Assembly: GCA_963773105.1 (NCBI GenBank)
Contig: CAVZAA010000003.1
Coordinates: forward strand, 1,116,001-1,180,000
Source: Trebonia sp963773105
Lineage (GTDB): Bacteria; Actinomycetota; Actinomycetes; Streptosporangiales; Streptosporangiaceae
Direction of reading: 5' to 3'
DNA length: 64,000 bases
Shown here: piece after piece, positions 48,557 through 59,261 of the stretch
Layout of the letters: the number at the start of each line of letters is the position of its first letter
How positions within the stretch are numbered: position 1 is the stretch's first letter
Notes under the pieces: model-generated
What the model was told of the DNA's origin: nothing
Databases searched by the model: none
Seen by the model: the letters and a program-made list of their open reading frames with translations, nothing else
Program-made: the position numbers and the translations under genes

Positions 48557-49030
48557 CGATCGGGCATCGAGGGGGGCGCTGGCGGGGCGGCCGGATTAGG
48601 GTTGGGCCGGGCGGGGTCGAGCGCTGGGCTGACGGGACGAGGTGCGGGAGTTGACGGCGAACGGCCGGACGGCGAAGCGGGCGGCTAGGCGGGCGCGGTG
48701 GCGGTCGGCGGCGGTCGGCGGCGCGGTGACCTTGGCGATCGCGGTGGTGCTGGCCGGGTGCGCATCCGGCGGGTCGGGCGGCTCCGGCGCGGCCTCAGGG
48801 CCGTCCTGCGGGAACATGAGGACGGCGGTCAACGTGCCGGTGGTCATCCATGTTGCCAAGGGGACAGTGGCCTGCGCGGCCGCGCTCCGGGTGGAGCAGG
48901 GGTACGCGGCCATGATCAAGGACGGCGACGTCCGCGGCAACGGCGGCGGCGCGCCGGTGACGGTGGACGGCTGGACCTGCCAGGGGTACTCGACCACGCA
49001 GGCGCTGCAGACTGGTGACACCTCGGAGTG

Positions 49031-50527
<1,497 letters not shown>

Positions 50528-50901
50528 CTGGCCTCCTTGACCTACGCAATGATTTCCGTCGCTGTCCACGCTGACCACGCCGGATAGCGCAACGTACGGC
50601 GCTAACACCACATTGTCACAGTTTTCACGTGCGCACTGTCAAAACATGGCTACCGACTGACAGGAAGGGCCATCAGCGGACTTGTCGGGAAGGCCTGCCG
50701 GCAACGGGAAAAGCCTGTCCTGCAAGCGTTTGCAGCCGCGCCGCGAGCGACTCCGTCGCCACCGGCCGTTACCAAAATGTAATCCTCTCTCGAGCGCTCA
50801 CCAGCCACAGGAGATTGACGCTATGTCCCAGCGAAGGGCGAGAAAACATGACATATCGGTATGAATACCTACATGCGACCGTCTGCGATCAACGCCAAAA
50901 T
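50528..50901 (+). other. Intergenic region, possible 13-codon leader-like ORF
   Basis: The region between the diguanylate cyclase and the pheT terminator has no long gene. The only hint is AGGAG at 50810 and an ATG at 50823 that opens MSQRRARKHDISV before a stop. No gene follows on that strand, so a function as a leader peptide is not supported; it may be a tiny basic protein or chance. The left part holds the cyclase promoter. Confidence 0.25.
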
Positions 50902-50941
50902 GGGTGCACCCGGCGGCGCCTGAGCGCCGCCGGGTGCACCC
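50902..50941 (-). terminator. Terminator of the pheST operon
   Basis: A perfect 18-bp GC-rich inverted repeat (GGGTGCACCCGGCGGCGC and complement, 4-base loop) is followed on the minus strand by ATTTTGG. It lies 21 bp after the pheT stop. Confidence 0.85.
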
Positions 50942-50961
50942 ACCGGTGGGAGTCGCCGCCG

Positions 50962-53622
50962 CTAGCCCCGCAGCACCGCGCCGGTACGCCGGGCGGCCTC
51001 GGCCACGGCGGCATCGCGGGCGGCCGTCGCCTCGGCGGCGGTGAGGGTGCGGTCGGGCGCGCGCAGGCGCAGCTTGTACGCCAGCGACTTGTTGCCCGGG
51101 CCGAGCTGGGCGCCGGTGTAGACGTCGAACAGCCGGACGTCCTCAAGCAGCTCGCCCGCGCCGGCCGTGAGCGCCGCCGCCACGTCGGCGGCCGGCACGT
51201 CCTGCGCCACCACCAGCGCGATGTCCTGGGTGGCGAGCGGGTAGGCCGACAACGCCGGACCGGTGACCGGGCCTGCCGCCTCGGCGGCGGCCCCGAGCAC
51301 GTCCAGGTCGAGCTCGAAGGCGCAGGTCCGCTCGGGCAGGCCGAACGCGGCGACCACCCTCGGGTGCAGCTCGCCCGCGTGGCCCGCCAGCCACTCGGCC
51401 GGGCTCCCGTCGGGGAGGAGCCTGCCCGCGGGCACGTAGAGCGCCGCGCATCGCCCCGGGTGGAACGGCGGCTCGGCCGCCGCCCGCACGTCCAGCGCCA
51501 GGTGCTCCACGGCGGCCAGCGAGCGGGCCGCCTCAATCGCGTCCGCCCAGGTCGCGGCCCGTCCGGGACCCCACGGGCCGGGCAGCTCGCGGTACCCCGC
51601 GAGCACCCCGGCGACCCGTGGTGGCTGCTCGGGCAGCGCCGCGTCGATCGTCGCCAGCTCCGCCGGGGTCGGCCCCCGGTCGGTGGCGAGAATCGGCGCG
51701 ACCTCGGGCGCGCCCGGCCGACGGAGGAAGACCAGGCCGGTCTCGAACAGCGCGATGTCGCCGAAGCCGCGCCCGACGTTCTGCCCGAGGACCCGGAAGA
51801 GCCCGGGCAGCAGGGTCGTGCGCAGCAGCGGCTGGTCATCGCTGAGCGGGTTGGCGACAGCGACGGCGGCGCGACGCGGGTCGTCGGGCGGGAGCATCAG
51901 CCGGTCGGCGTCGCTCGCCGAGCCGAACGGCTCGGAGTGGACCTCGACGAACCCGTCGTCGGCGAGGGTGCGGGAGATGGCGCGCAGCGCCTGCTGACGG
52001 CGGGTGAGCCCCTGGCCCGCCGCGGCCCGGGGCTGGCGGACGGGGACGTTGCCGTAGCCCTCCAGCCGGATGACCTCCTCGGCCAGGTCGGCCGGGTCGG
52101 TGAGGTCGGGCCGCCAGGACGGCGGGGTCACCAGCAGGACCGTGTGCTGACGGTCGTGCTTGGCGTGGTCGTCGGTGCCGTCGGGCGTTTGCGCGCGCCA
52201 CGGAGCGATGGTCGGCTCGTGGGACGCCGGGGTGGAGCGGACGGTACAGCCGACCTCCTGCAGCCGGGCCACGACGGTGTCCAGGCCGTAGACCACGCCG
52301 GCCACCCGGTCCGGGTAGTCCGCCGCCAGCTCGATCGTCACCGGCGTGACCGGCGCCTCCGCCATGGTGAGGCCGGGCACGATCGTCGCGCCGCCAAGGC
52401 TGGCGAGCAGCGCGGCCGCGCGCGCGGTGGCGCGCGGCGGCAGCTCGCGATCGACGCCGCGCTCGAACCGGTAGGACGCCTCGGAGTGCAGCCGGTGACG
52501 GCGGGCCATCTTCGCGGTCCCGGTGTCGCTGAAGTGGGCGCCCTCGATGACGATGTCGGTCGAGGCGCCGTCGATCTCCGTCGCCAGCCCGCCCATCGTG
52601 CCCGCCAGCGAGATCGGCCCGCTGTCGTCGGTGATGAGGATGTCGTCTGGGTACAGCGTCCGGGTGACGTGGTCGAGCGTGGTCAGCTTCTCGCCCGGCC
52701 GCGCCCGCCGGACCACGATCGGCCCGCTCAGCTTGGCCCGGTCGAACGCGTGCAGCGGCTGGCCGAGCTCGATCATCAGGTAGTTGGTGATGTCGACGGC
52801 GAGGGAGACCGAGCGCACGCCGCAGCGGGCGAGGCGGACCAGCATCCACAGCGGGGTCGGGGCGCCGGGGTCGAAGCCGCGGACCTCGCGCAGCACGAAG
52901 CGGTCGCACGCGGTCGGGTCGTCGATCGCGGCGGGCCAGGGCGCCTGGTCGGGTCCGGCGCTGTCGGCGCCGCCCGCTTCCGGCAGACCGGAGGCGTCCT
53001 CGCCGGGGACGAAGGTGTTGGCCGGGTCCGTGTACGGCACCTGGTAGGCCGTGGCGAGCTCGCGGGCGACGCCGCGGATGGAGACCGCGTAGCCGCGGTC
53101 CGGGGTCACGGTGATGTCGAGCACGTCATCGCGCAGCCCGGCGTACTCGACGAAGTCGACGCCGAGCGGGGTGTCCGGCGGCAGAATCAGGATGCCGCTG
53201 TGGTCCTCGCCGATGCCGAGCTCGTCGACCGCGCAGATCATGCCCTGGGAGATCCGGCCGTACTTCTTCGCCTCGGTGATCTCGAAGCCGCCGGGCAAGG
53301 TCGCCCCCGGCGCGGCGAACGCGACCCGGTCCCCGACCTTGAAGTTGGTGGCGCCGCAGATCACGCCGGTCACCGTGGCCGGGTCGGCGGTCAGCTCGGC
53401 GTCGCTGACGGCGACCCGGCAGTACCTGATCGGCTTCTTGAACTCGGTCAGCTCCTCGATCGTGAGCACCTGGGCGACGATGACGCCGTGCACGTCGTGG
53501 CCGACCTGCTCGACCGCCTCGACCTCAAGGCCGGCCGCGGTGAGCCGCCGGCCGACCTCCTGCGCGTCGACCGGCGCGGGGATCGGCGCGTACTCGCGCA
53601 GCCAGGAAATGGGTACTCGCAT
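50962..53622 (-). CDS. pheT: Phenylalanine-tRNA ligase beta subunit
   Basis: PheT forms the (alpha beta)2 synthetase with PheS. The protein has 886 residues, slightly longer than usual. Domains in order are an N-terminal part (MRVPISWLREYAPIPAPVDA), a tRNA-binding OB fold (VICGATNFKVGDRVAFAAPG), B3/B4 editing and B5 regions (DFVEYAGLRDDVLDITVTPD; LMIELGQPLHAFDRAKLSGP), a catalytic-like core (LPPDDPRRAAVAVANPLSDD) and a C-terminal anticodon-binding FDX-ACB domain (PLATQDIALVVAQDVPAADV). A Pro/Asp-rich linker near residue 195-215 adds length. It follows pheS after 5 bp. Confidence 0.97.
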   Translation of the reverse strand: MRVPISWLREYAPIPAPVDAQEVGRRLTAAGLEVEAVEQVGHDVHGVIVAQVLTIEELTEFKKPIRYCRVAVSDAELTADPATVTGVICGATNFKVGDRVAFAAPGATLPGGFEITEAKKYGRISQGMICAVDELGIGEDHSGILILPPDTPLGVDFVEYAGLRDDVLDITVTPDRGYAVSIRGVARELATAYQVPYTDPANTFVPGEDASGLPEAGGADSAGPDQAPWPAAIDDPTACDRFVLREVRGFDPGAPTPLWMLVRLARCGVRSVSLAVDITNYLMIELGQPLHAFDRAKLSGPIVVRRARPGEKLTTLDHVTRTLYPDDILITDDSGPISLAGTMGGLATEIDGASTDIVIEGAHFSDTGTAKMARRHRLHSEASYRFERGVDRELPPRATARAAALLASLGGATIVPGLTMAEAPVTPVTIELAADYPDRVAGVVYGLDTVVARLQEVGCTVRSTPASHEPTIAPWRAQTPDGTDDHAKHDRQHTVLLVTPPSWRPDLTDPADLAEEVIRLEGYGNVPVRQPRAAAGQGLTRRQQALRAISRTLADDGFVEVHSEPFGSASDADRLMLPPDDPRRAAVAVANPLSDDQPLLRTTLLPGLFRVLGQNVGRGFGDIALFETGLVFLRRPGAPEVAPILATDRGPTPAELATIDAALPEQPPRVAGVLAGYRELPGPWGPGRAATWADAIEAARSLAAVEHLALDVRAAAEPPFHPGRCAALYVPAGRLLPDGSPAEWLAGHAGELHPRVVAAFGLPERTCAFELDLDVLGAAAEAAGPVTGPALSAYPLATQDIALVVAQDVPAADVAAALTAGAGELLEDVRLFDVYTGAQLGPGNKSLAYKLRLRAPDRTLTAAEATAARDAAVAEAARRTGAVLRG

Positions 53623-53627
53623 CGCTG

Positions 53628-54752
53628 TTAGATCTCCGTCCCGAATGCCCGGCTGAACCGCACGTCGCCGTCGTAGGTGTCCCTGATCTCGTTGATGCCG
53701 TGCGACAGCATCAGCGCCCGCTCGATGCCGAGCCCGAACGCGAACCCGCTGTACCGGTCGGGGTCGATGCCGCAGGCGACGAGCACTCGCGGGTTGACCA
53801 TGCCGCAGCCGGCGATCTCGATCCAGCCGCTTGACCGGCAGACCCGGCACGGGTCGGCCGACGGCTTGGCGGACTCGCCCCGGCAGATGTGGCACTCCAT
53901 CGAGACGTCGCCGGACGGCTCGGTGAACGGGAAGTAGTCCGGCCGCATGCGCGTCTTCAGCCCGGCCCCGAACAGCGCGTCGACGAACGCCTGGATCGCC
54001 CCGCGCAGGTCGGCCATGGTCAGCCCCTCGTCGACCGCGAGTCCCTCGATCTGGTAGAAGACCGGCAGGTGGGTCGCGTCGAGCGCCTCGTTCCTGTACA
54101 CCCGGCCGGGGCTGACGACGTAGAGCGGCAGCGGGCGGGTGAGCAGCGAGCGGATCTGCACCGGCGAGGTATGGGTGCGCAGCACCATGCCGGACCGCTC
54201 CTCCCCCTCCGGGGGAGCGACGAAGAGCGTGTCCTGCATCTCGCGGGCCGGGTGGTCGGGCGGGATGTTGAGCGCGTCGAAGTTGTACCACTCGGCCTCG
54301 ACCTCGGGCCCCTCGGCGACCTCGTAGCCCATGGCGACGAACACGTCGGCGAGCTTGTCGGCCAGCATCGTGACCGGGTGCCTGGCGCCCCTGGGGGTCC
54401 GGTCGGTCGGCAGCGTCACGTCGACCTTCTCGGTGACCAGGACCTGCTCGTCGCGCTCGCGCTCGAGCTGCTCCTGGCGCTCCTTGATCGCGCTTGCGAC
54501 CCGCCCCACGGCGGCGCCGACCCGGCGGCCGGCGTCGGCCCGGGCCTGCGGCGGGAGCGCGCCGATCTCGGCCCGCGCCAGCGACAGCGGCGCCTTGTCG
54601 CCCGCGTGGGCGATGCGCGCCTCCTTGAGCTGGTCGAGGTTCTTCGCCCCGTCGATGGCGGCGAGCGCCTCGGCGACCGCGCGGTCAACCTCATCTGCCG
54701 TCAAGGCCGTCACCTCAACCGGGTCGTAGTTCTTATTTGGTGCGGACATCAT
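53628..54752 (-). CDS. pheS: Phenylalanine-tRNA ligase alpha subunit
   Basis: The protein has 374 residues. The N-terminal coiled coil (RVASAIKERQEQLERERDEQ) contacts tRNA. Class II motif 2 is seen in YVVSPGRVYRNEALDATHLP and motif 3 in GFAFGLGIERALMLSHGINE. A Cys-rich zinc-like loop, CHICRGESAKPSADPCRVCR, is the actinobacterial variant. Two adjacent ATG codons (54752 and 54749) follow GAGGAAGC. In front of it are a family A copy and the sensor kinase gene. Confidence 0.97.
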   Translation of the reverse strand: MMSAPNKNYDPVEVTALTADEVDRAVAEALAAIDGAKNLDQLKEARIAHAGDKAPLSLARAEIGALPPQARADAGRRVGAAVGRVASAIKERQEQLERERDEQVLVTEKVDVTLPTDRTPRGARHPVTMLADKLADVFVAMGYEVAEGPEVEAEWYNFDALNIPPDHPAREMQDTLFVAPPEGEERSGMVLRTHTSPVQIRSLLTRPLPLYVVSPGRVYRNEALDATHLPVFYQIEGLAVDEGLTMADLRGAIQAFVDALFGAGLKTRMRPDYFPFTEPSGDVSMECHICRGESAKPSADPCRVCRSSGWIEIAGCGMVNPRVLVACGIDPDRYSGFAFGLGIERALMLSHGINEIRDTYDGDVRFSRAFGTEI

Positions 54753-54809
54753 TCGCTTCCTCGTGGCTCTGGGCGGCTGGAAGGTCCGCGGTGGCGCGGG
54801 ATTAAAAGG

Positions 54810-54835
54810 CAGTCATCCCGAACGGACGGTGGCGA
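54810..54835. repeat. Family A copy between pheS and the sensor kinase
   Basis: CATCCCGAACGGACGGTGGC lies 60 bp upstream of pheS, in the same relative orientation as the copy at 39710. In its sense frame it again reads H-P-E-R-T-V-A. It is intergenic here. Confidence 0.75.
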
Positions 54836-54976
54836 CTCTCGTCCAGCACACCGAACCCTATCGGTTGGCGGCGAAAAGCGTCGTCGCGCCCGCAGGGCTC
54901 TGCTACCGCTCCCGGCCTCGGACCGACGGAAAGCCCGCGGCTGCGCGTCGTCCCGTCGCGGCGGCCTCGCGGCCGC

Positions 54977-56114
54977 TCAGGCGATGGGCGCGCCCGCGGG
55001 CACGGTAAATCGAAACTCGGCGCCGCCGCCGGGGGCGCGGCCCACGGTGATGTCGCCGTCGAGCGCCTCGACCAGGCCCTTGACGATGTAGAGGCCGAGG
55101 CCGGTGCCGCCTCGGCGCTTGCCCCGCCAGAACTGGCGGAAGACCCGCGGCGCTATCTCCGGGGGGATGCCCTCCCCCTGGTCGCGCACGGACACGACGA
55201 TCGCGCCGGGCTGATCGCCGGCGCTCGCGTGCGCGCTGTCCACCATGACGGTCACGATACCAGCCCCGTGCCTGACCGCGTTTTCCACCAGGTTGCCGAG
55301 GATCTGGTCGATCTTGTCGGCGTCCAGCCAGGTCTCGGGCAGGTCCGGGGCGGCCGCGAGGCGGAACCTGTCCTCGGGCTCGCCTGCCGCCACCCGGCCG
55401 GCGATGATCTTCCTCGCCCGGTCGGGCACGTCGACCAGCTGGCGGTGGACCTCCATCCGGCCGGACTCGATCCTGCGACACGTCGAGCAGCTCGGTGATC
55501 AGCCGGGTCACCCGGTCCGCGTCGGCGTTGACCGTCTCCAGCATGACCCGCTTCTGGTCGTCGGTGAACCGGCCCCACTTGGCCAGCAGCGTCGCGGTGA
55601 ATCCCTTGACCGAGGTCAGCGGCGAACGGAGCTCGTGCGCCACGGTGGAGACGAGCTCGGCCCGGCTGCGCTCGAGCCGGGCCCGCTGCTGCGCGCCGCG
55701 CAGCGTGATGACGAGCCTGCGGACCGGGCCCGAGCGGCCGTCGCGGACGTAGCCGACGGAGACGAGCAGCTCGGTGCCGTCGGTCAGGTAGAGGGACCGC
55801 TCCGGGTGGCGGGCGCGGGTGGACAGGCCGTGGTACGGGTCGACGCACACCCACCAGTCGCGGCTGTCCTCATCGCGGAAGGGCAGCACGTCGAAGACGT
55901 ACTTGCCGATCGCATCGGCGGCGGCGATGGAGGTGAGCCGGACGGCGGCCCGGTTGAAGACGACCAGGCGGCCGGTGTCGTCGGCGACCGCGAGGCCGTC
56001 GGGCAGCTCGTCCGCCATCTGCGCCTGGGCGTCGGCCACGGCGCCGGGCGCAAATGGGGTGGCCACGGTCGCGCCGGGGGCACGTGTGGGGTGGCCCGGT
56101 TGGTTGTCCTCCAC
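54977..56114 (-). pseudogene. PAS-domain sensor histidine kinase, frameshifted
   Basis: This corresponds to the kinase found between pheS and the rRNA methylase in Streptomyces. About 378 residues: a PAS domain (LPDGLAVADDTGRLVVFNRA), the H-box VSTVAHELRSPLTSVKGFTA with the phospho-His, the N-box DQILGNLVENAVRHGAG, and the G1 DQGEGIPPEIAPRVF and G2 GTGLGLYIVKGLVEALDG boxes. A single extra base at 55474 (minus strand T-C-G-C-A-G-G) breaks the frame after ITELLDVS; deleting it restores DVSRIESGRMEVHRQLVDV. No response regulator is adjacent. The GTG at 56114 is the assumed start, because the frame is open upstream into the methyltransferase. Confidence 0.8.
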
Positions 56115-56379
56115 GACTGCGACGCCTCCGTCCAGAGGGGGCCGCACCGGGCGGGCCGTTGCCGGCTCGCTCCGTGGTGCGGGTGACGGAATGTGATCAG
56201 ACTCTAGCGCGTAAACGTACCTTACCGACAGTACTCCGCTGCGGGATTTCGCTACGTTAGAGCGCAAATACCCAATGCCACGGGGATATGGCGGCCGCCT
56301 AAAGGGGCGCAACGCGATGTAATCATAATAGCTCGCGATGTGTTCCCGCGCGTCGGCGCCCAGGGTGGATAAGCCAGAC

Positions 56380-57179
56380 TTGGCCCGCTGGGCGGAGGCC
56401 GAGGCATACAGGCACACCGCCGCCGCCGAGGCGAGGTTCAGCGACTCCGCCCGGCCGTAGATCGGGACCGCCACCGACGCGTCCGCGAGCGCCAGCAGGT
56501 CGTCGGGCAGTCCCCAGGCCTCGTTGCCGAACAGCCACGCGGTCGGCGCCGACAGGGCCTCGCGGGTGGCCGGATCGTCCAGGGTGGCGCCCGCGCGGCC
56601 GTCAGCCGCCAGGACCCGCAGGCCGGCCCGGCGCAGGGCGGCGATCGTCTCCGGCAGCCGGCCGCCTGCCACTACCGGCAGGTGGAACAGGCTGCCCGCG
56701 GACGCGCGCACGCACTTGCCGTTGTAAAGGTCAACCGACGCGTCGGCGAAGATCACCGCGTCCGCGCCCGCCGCGTCGGCGGTGCGCAGCACGGTGCCCG
56801 CGTTGCCGGGGTCCCTGACGTTGGCGAGCACGGCCACCAGCCGCATGACGGCGGTGTCGAGGCGGTCAAGCGGGACGTCCACGAAGTCGCAGACGGCCAG
56901 CAGGCCCTGCGGGGTGATGGTCTGCGCCAGCTCGCCCATCACCTCGCCGCTGACCAGCTGCACCTCGACGCCCGCGTCCTGCGCGGCGTCGACAAGATCG
57001 GCGTGCTTGGCCTGGGCGGGCGCGGTGACGAAGAGCCCGCTCATCCGCGCGCCGGTTGCCAGCGCCTCGGAGACGGCCTGCGGTCCCTCCGCTAGGAAGG
57101 ACCGCTCGCGCTCGCGGAGCGCCCGCTTCGTCAGCCGCCTGGCGGCCTTTATCCGCGTGGCGCTAGCGGTCGCGTACAT
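56380..57179 (-). CDS. TrmH/SpoU family RNA 2'-O-methyltransferase (3' end not delimited)
   Basis: The enzyme methylates rRNA or tRNA ribose 2'-OH groups using SAM. The domain covers residues 1-266 from the ATG at 57179. Motif 1 is LVAVLANVRDPGNAGTVLRT, motif 2 is AWLFGNEAWGLPDDLLALAD and motif 3 is VAVPIYGRAESLNLASAAAV, which form the trefoil knot. The N-terminal part (AEGPQAVSEALATGARMSGL) is the L30e-like RNA-binding substrate domain. No stop codon follows the domain: the same frame continues for about 88 codons of AT-richer, unconserved sequence into the sensor kinase. The real end is therefore unclear. It lies after the rplT terminator. Confidence 0.88.
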
Positions 57180-57229
57180 GGCAATGGCCTCGTTAGCTGG
57201 TGGTGAAAAGACTTCTTCTCGCACGCAAG

Positions 57230-57254
57230 AAAAGCACGCGTATAGCGTGCTTTT
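57230..57254 (-). terminator. Rho-independent terminator after rplT
   Basis: AAAAGCACGC, a 5-base loop and GCGTGCTTTT, followed by CTT on the minus strand, form a perfect 10-bp stem with a T-run 38 bp after the rplT stop. It separates the ribosomal operon from the methyltransferase. Confidence 0.88.
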
Positions 57255-57292
57255 CTCACGTGCTCAGGGTTTCCCAACGCGGGGGCGGCGAG

Positions 57293-57670
57293 TTACGCTG
57301 CGGCGCCGACGGTCTCGGGGAGCGCCTGGCGCGCCACCTCCACCAGGGCGGCGAAGGCCACCGCGTCGGTCACCGCGAGGTCGGCCAGCACCTTGCGGTC
57401 GACCTCGACGCCGGCCGCCTTGAGGCCCTGCACGAAGCGGTTGTAGGTCAGCCCGTTCGCGCGCGAAGCGGCGTTGATGCGCTGGATCCACAGGCGGCGG
57501 AAGTTGCCCTTGCGATCCTTGCGATCGCGGTAGGCGTAGGTCATCGAGTGGAGCAGCTGCTCCTTGGCCTTGCGGTACAGCCGGGACCGCTGGCCCCGGT
57601 AGCCCTTCGCGCGCTCGAGGACAACCCTGCGCTTCTTCTTGGCGTTTAGCGAGCGCTTGACGCGTGCCAT
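57293..57670 (-). CDS. rplT: 50S ribosomal protein bL20
   Basis: The protein has 125 residues and is highly basic at the N-terminus (MARVKRSLNAKKKRRVVLER), with RLYRKAKEQLLHSMTYAYRD and WIQRINAASRANGLTYNRFV typical of L20, a 23S rRNA assembly protein. It lies 40 bp after rpmI. In other phyla L20 represses this operon through the leader; whether it does so here is not shown. Confidence 0.98.
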   Translation of the reverse strand: MARVKRSLNAKKKRRVVLERAKGYRGQRSRLYRKAKEQLLHSMTYAYRDRKDRKGNFRRLWIQRINAASRANGLTYNRFVQGLKAAGVEVDRKVLADLAVTDAVAFAALVEVARQALPETVGAAA

Positions 57671-57710
57671 CGTTCAATCTCCCTCTGGGCTGCGGTTACT
57701 AGGGGACCGG

Positions 57711-57905
57711 CTACTTGCCGAGCAGTCGCTTGATCGCGCGCACGTTGGACGGTGCGAGCTCAATACGGCCGTAGAGCCGTCGGGTGACGCGAGAGGACTT
57801 GTGCTCGTTGTAGTGCGCCCGGTCGGCGCGCTGCCGCATCACCTTGCCGCTGCCGGTTACCTTGAACCGCTTGCCGGCGCCGCTGTGCGTCTTCATCTTC
57901 GGCAT
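57711..57905 (-). CDS. rpmI: 50S ribosomal protein bL35
   Basis: The protein has 64 residues with the family signature MPKMKTHSGAGKRFKVTGSG and the basic C-terminus RLYGRIELAPSNVRAIKRLL. It is the second gene of the infC-rpmI-rplT operon. Confidence 0.98.
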   Translation of the reverse strand: MPKMKTHSGAGKRFKVTGSGKVMRQRADRAHYNEHKSSRVTRRLYGRIELAPSNVRAIKRLLGK

Positions 57906-58017
57906 GGTCGCCGTCTCCTATGCAACTCTGCGCTGCCCGCAGGCAGCGTCATCTTGCGGTCCGGCCGTGGCACGCGCCCGACCGGACCGCCCTCTCCCCG
58001 TTAGCCGGGGTAAACCT

Positions 58018-58680
58018 CTACGCGTCCGTCGACGCGGGGGCCTGCGTCTCGACCGCGGCCGGGGCCGGGGTCTCGGACGAAGCCTGGCTGCGCGGGCTCG
58101 GCACCGGGCTCGGCTGGGTATCCGGCTCCGCTTCCGAGTGCGCGGGCCGCTCGGGCTTGCGCTCGGGCGCGCGCCGGTGCGGGCCGATCACCATGATCAT
58201 GTTCCGGCCGTCCTGCTTGGCCTGCGACTCGACGAAGCCGAGCTCCTGCACGTCGTCGGCCAGCTTCTGCAGTAGCCGGAAGCCGAGCTCCGGCCGGGAC
58301 TGCTCGCGACCGCGGAACATGATCGTCACCTTGACCTTGTCCCCTGCCTTGAGGAACCGCTCGACGTGGCCCTTCTTGGTGCCGTAGTCGTGCGGGTCGA
58401 TCTTCGGGCGGAGCTTGATCTCCTTGACGATGGTCTGCGTCTGGTTCTTGCGCGACTCCCGCGCCTTCAGCGCGGCCTCGTACTTGAACTTTCCGTAGTC
58501 CATGAGCTTGCAGACCGGGGGCCGCGCGGTCGGGGCGACCTCGACTAGGTCGAGGTCCGCCTCCTGAGCGAGACGGAGCGCCTCGGTGATCGAGACGATC
58601 CCGATCTGCTCGCCCTTGGCGCCGACGAGTCGGACCTCAGGGGTGCGGATGCGGTCGTTGATGCGCGTTTCGACGCTGAT
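58018..58680 (-). CDS. infC: Translation initiation factor IF-3 with AUC start codon
   Basis: The protein has 220 residues. The N-terminal domain has ISVETRINDRIRTPEVRLVG and VEVAPTARPPVCKLMDYGKF; the C-terminal domain has LRPKIDPHDYGTKKGHVERF, VKVTIMFRGREQSRPELGFR and QDGRNMIMVIGP. A stop codon lies six codons upstream, and no ATG, GTG, TTG or CTG occurs before the first conserved residue. The codon ATC at 58678-58680 has GGAGG four bases ahead and must be the start. A rare AUU/AUC start is the known basis of IF-3 autoregulation. A 45-residue tail rich in Pro, Ala, Glu and Thr is actinobacterial. Confidence 0.95.
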   Translation of the reverse strand: MSVETRINDRIRTPEVRLVGAKGEQIGIVSITEALRLAQEADLDLVEVAPTARPPVCKLMDYGKFKYEAALKARESRKNQTQTIVKEIKLRPKIDPHDYGTKKGHVERFLKAGDKVKVTIMFRGREQSRPELGFRLLQKLADDVQELGFVESQAKQDGRNMIMVIGPHRRAPERKPERPAHSEAEPDTQPSPVPSPRSQASSETPAPAAVETQAPASTDA

Positions 58681-58765
58681 GTGACCTCCAGAGCCTCATC
58701 TGTTGTGCTGCCGGCACCGACGTCCGGTGCCAGCTTGTCCCCTTGACCTGCGGCCAAACAGGAAA

Positions 58766-58796
58766 AGCCCCGCTCGGCGCTGTGCGCTGCGGGGCT
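58766..58796 (-). promoter_or_regulatory. Attenuator hairpin in the infC leader
   Basis: On the minus strand, AGCCCCGC, a 15-base loop and GCGGGGCT are followed immediately by TTTTCC, a terminator-like structure 86 bp before the infC start. A terminator inside the leader implies attenuation of the infC-rpmI-rplT operon. Alternative pairing could not be resolved by eye. Confidence 0.7.
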
Positions 58797-59039
58797 ACCA
58801 CGTCTACGGCTTCGCCGGCCAGCTACGCTGGCGACCGTGCCGTGCCGCCCGCCTGGCTAGCCAGGGAGCAGCCGAACCCGCCGACCCGAGGGTTGGCCAG
58901 GTGGGAGGTGGTCCTCCGCTTGCACGCCCGGCGCAGATTACGCACCGGACTGGTCAATGACTACAGATTATCAGCACTGGCGGGCGCTCGTGTATTCCCC
59001 GACCATCACGGTTGGCTTACCTCATGACGTCCACGCGCC

Positions 59040-59057
59040 GCGCTTCTTGCTGTTATC
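59040..59057. repeat. Family B short repeat, copy 3
   Basis: This is an exact copy of GCGCTTCTTGCTGTTATC. It lies in the 800-bp gap between the infC leader and the accessory genes, 20 bp before a strong palindrome. Confidence 0.72.
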
Positions 59058-59076
59058 TTACCATCGCGCGGATCGT

Positions 59077-59112
59077 GGACCGTTGTGTACATCGCGGTGT
59101 ACACAACGGTCC
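59077..59112. repeat. Perfect 15-bp palindrome related to family A
   Basis: GGACCGTTGTGTACA-TCGCGG-TGTACACAACGGTCC. The outer part, GGACCGTTG and CAACGGTCC, equals the family A core, but the inside (TGTACA) is different. It could be a hairpin element or a regulator site. Confidence 0.7.
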
Positions 59113-59138
59113 ATTATCCCTGGATCGCCGCGGGCGGG

Positions 59139-59242
59139 GGCCACTCGGGGGCGAGGATGGACAGCACGGTCGTGTCGATCCACCGGTCGCCGTAGCGGAG
59201 CGACTCGCGCAGCACGCCCTCGGCGGGGAAGCCCGCCTTCTC
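59139..59242 (-). pseudogene. Fragment duplicating the 3' part of the GNAT gene
   Basis: These 104 bases align without gaps to 60636-60739 in the GNAT acetyltransferase gene, with about nine differences (roughly 91% identity). They cover the C-terminal W-P-S region back to the E-K-A-G-F motif, after which similarity fades. It is a truncated copy on the far side of the accessory genes. Confidence 0.8.
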
Positions 59243-59261
59243 TTAGCACGGCTGAGCGCCC

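Noticed and set aside
50629..53631. 1000-codon open frame on the plus strand
   Set aside because: It is antisense to pheT, which has all expected domains; the antisense product is Arg/Gly/Val filler.
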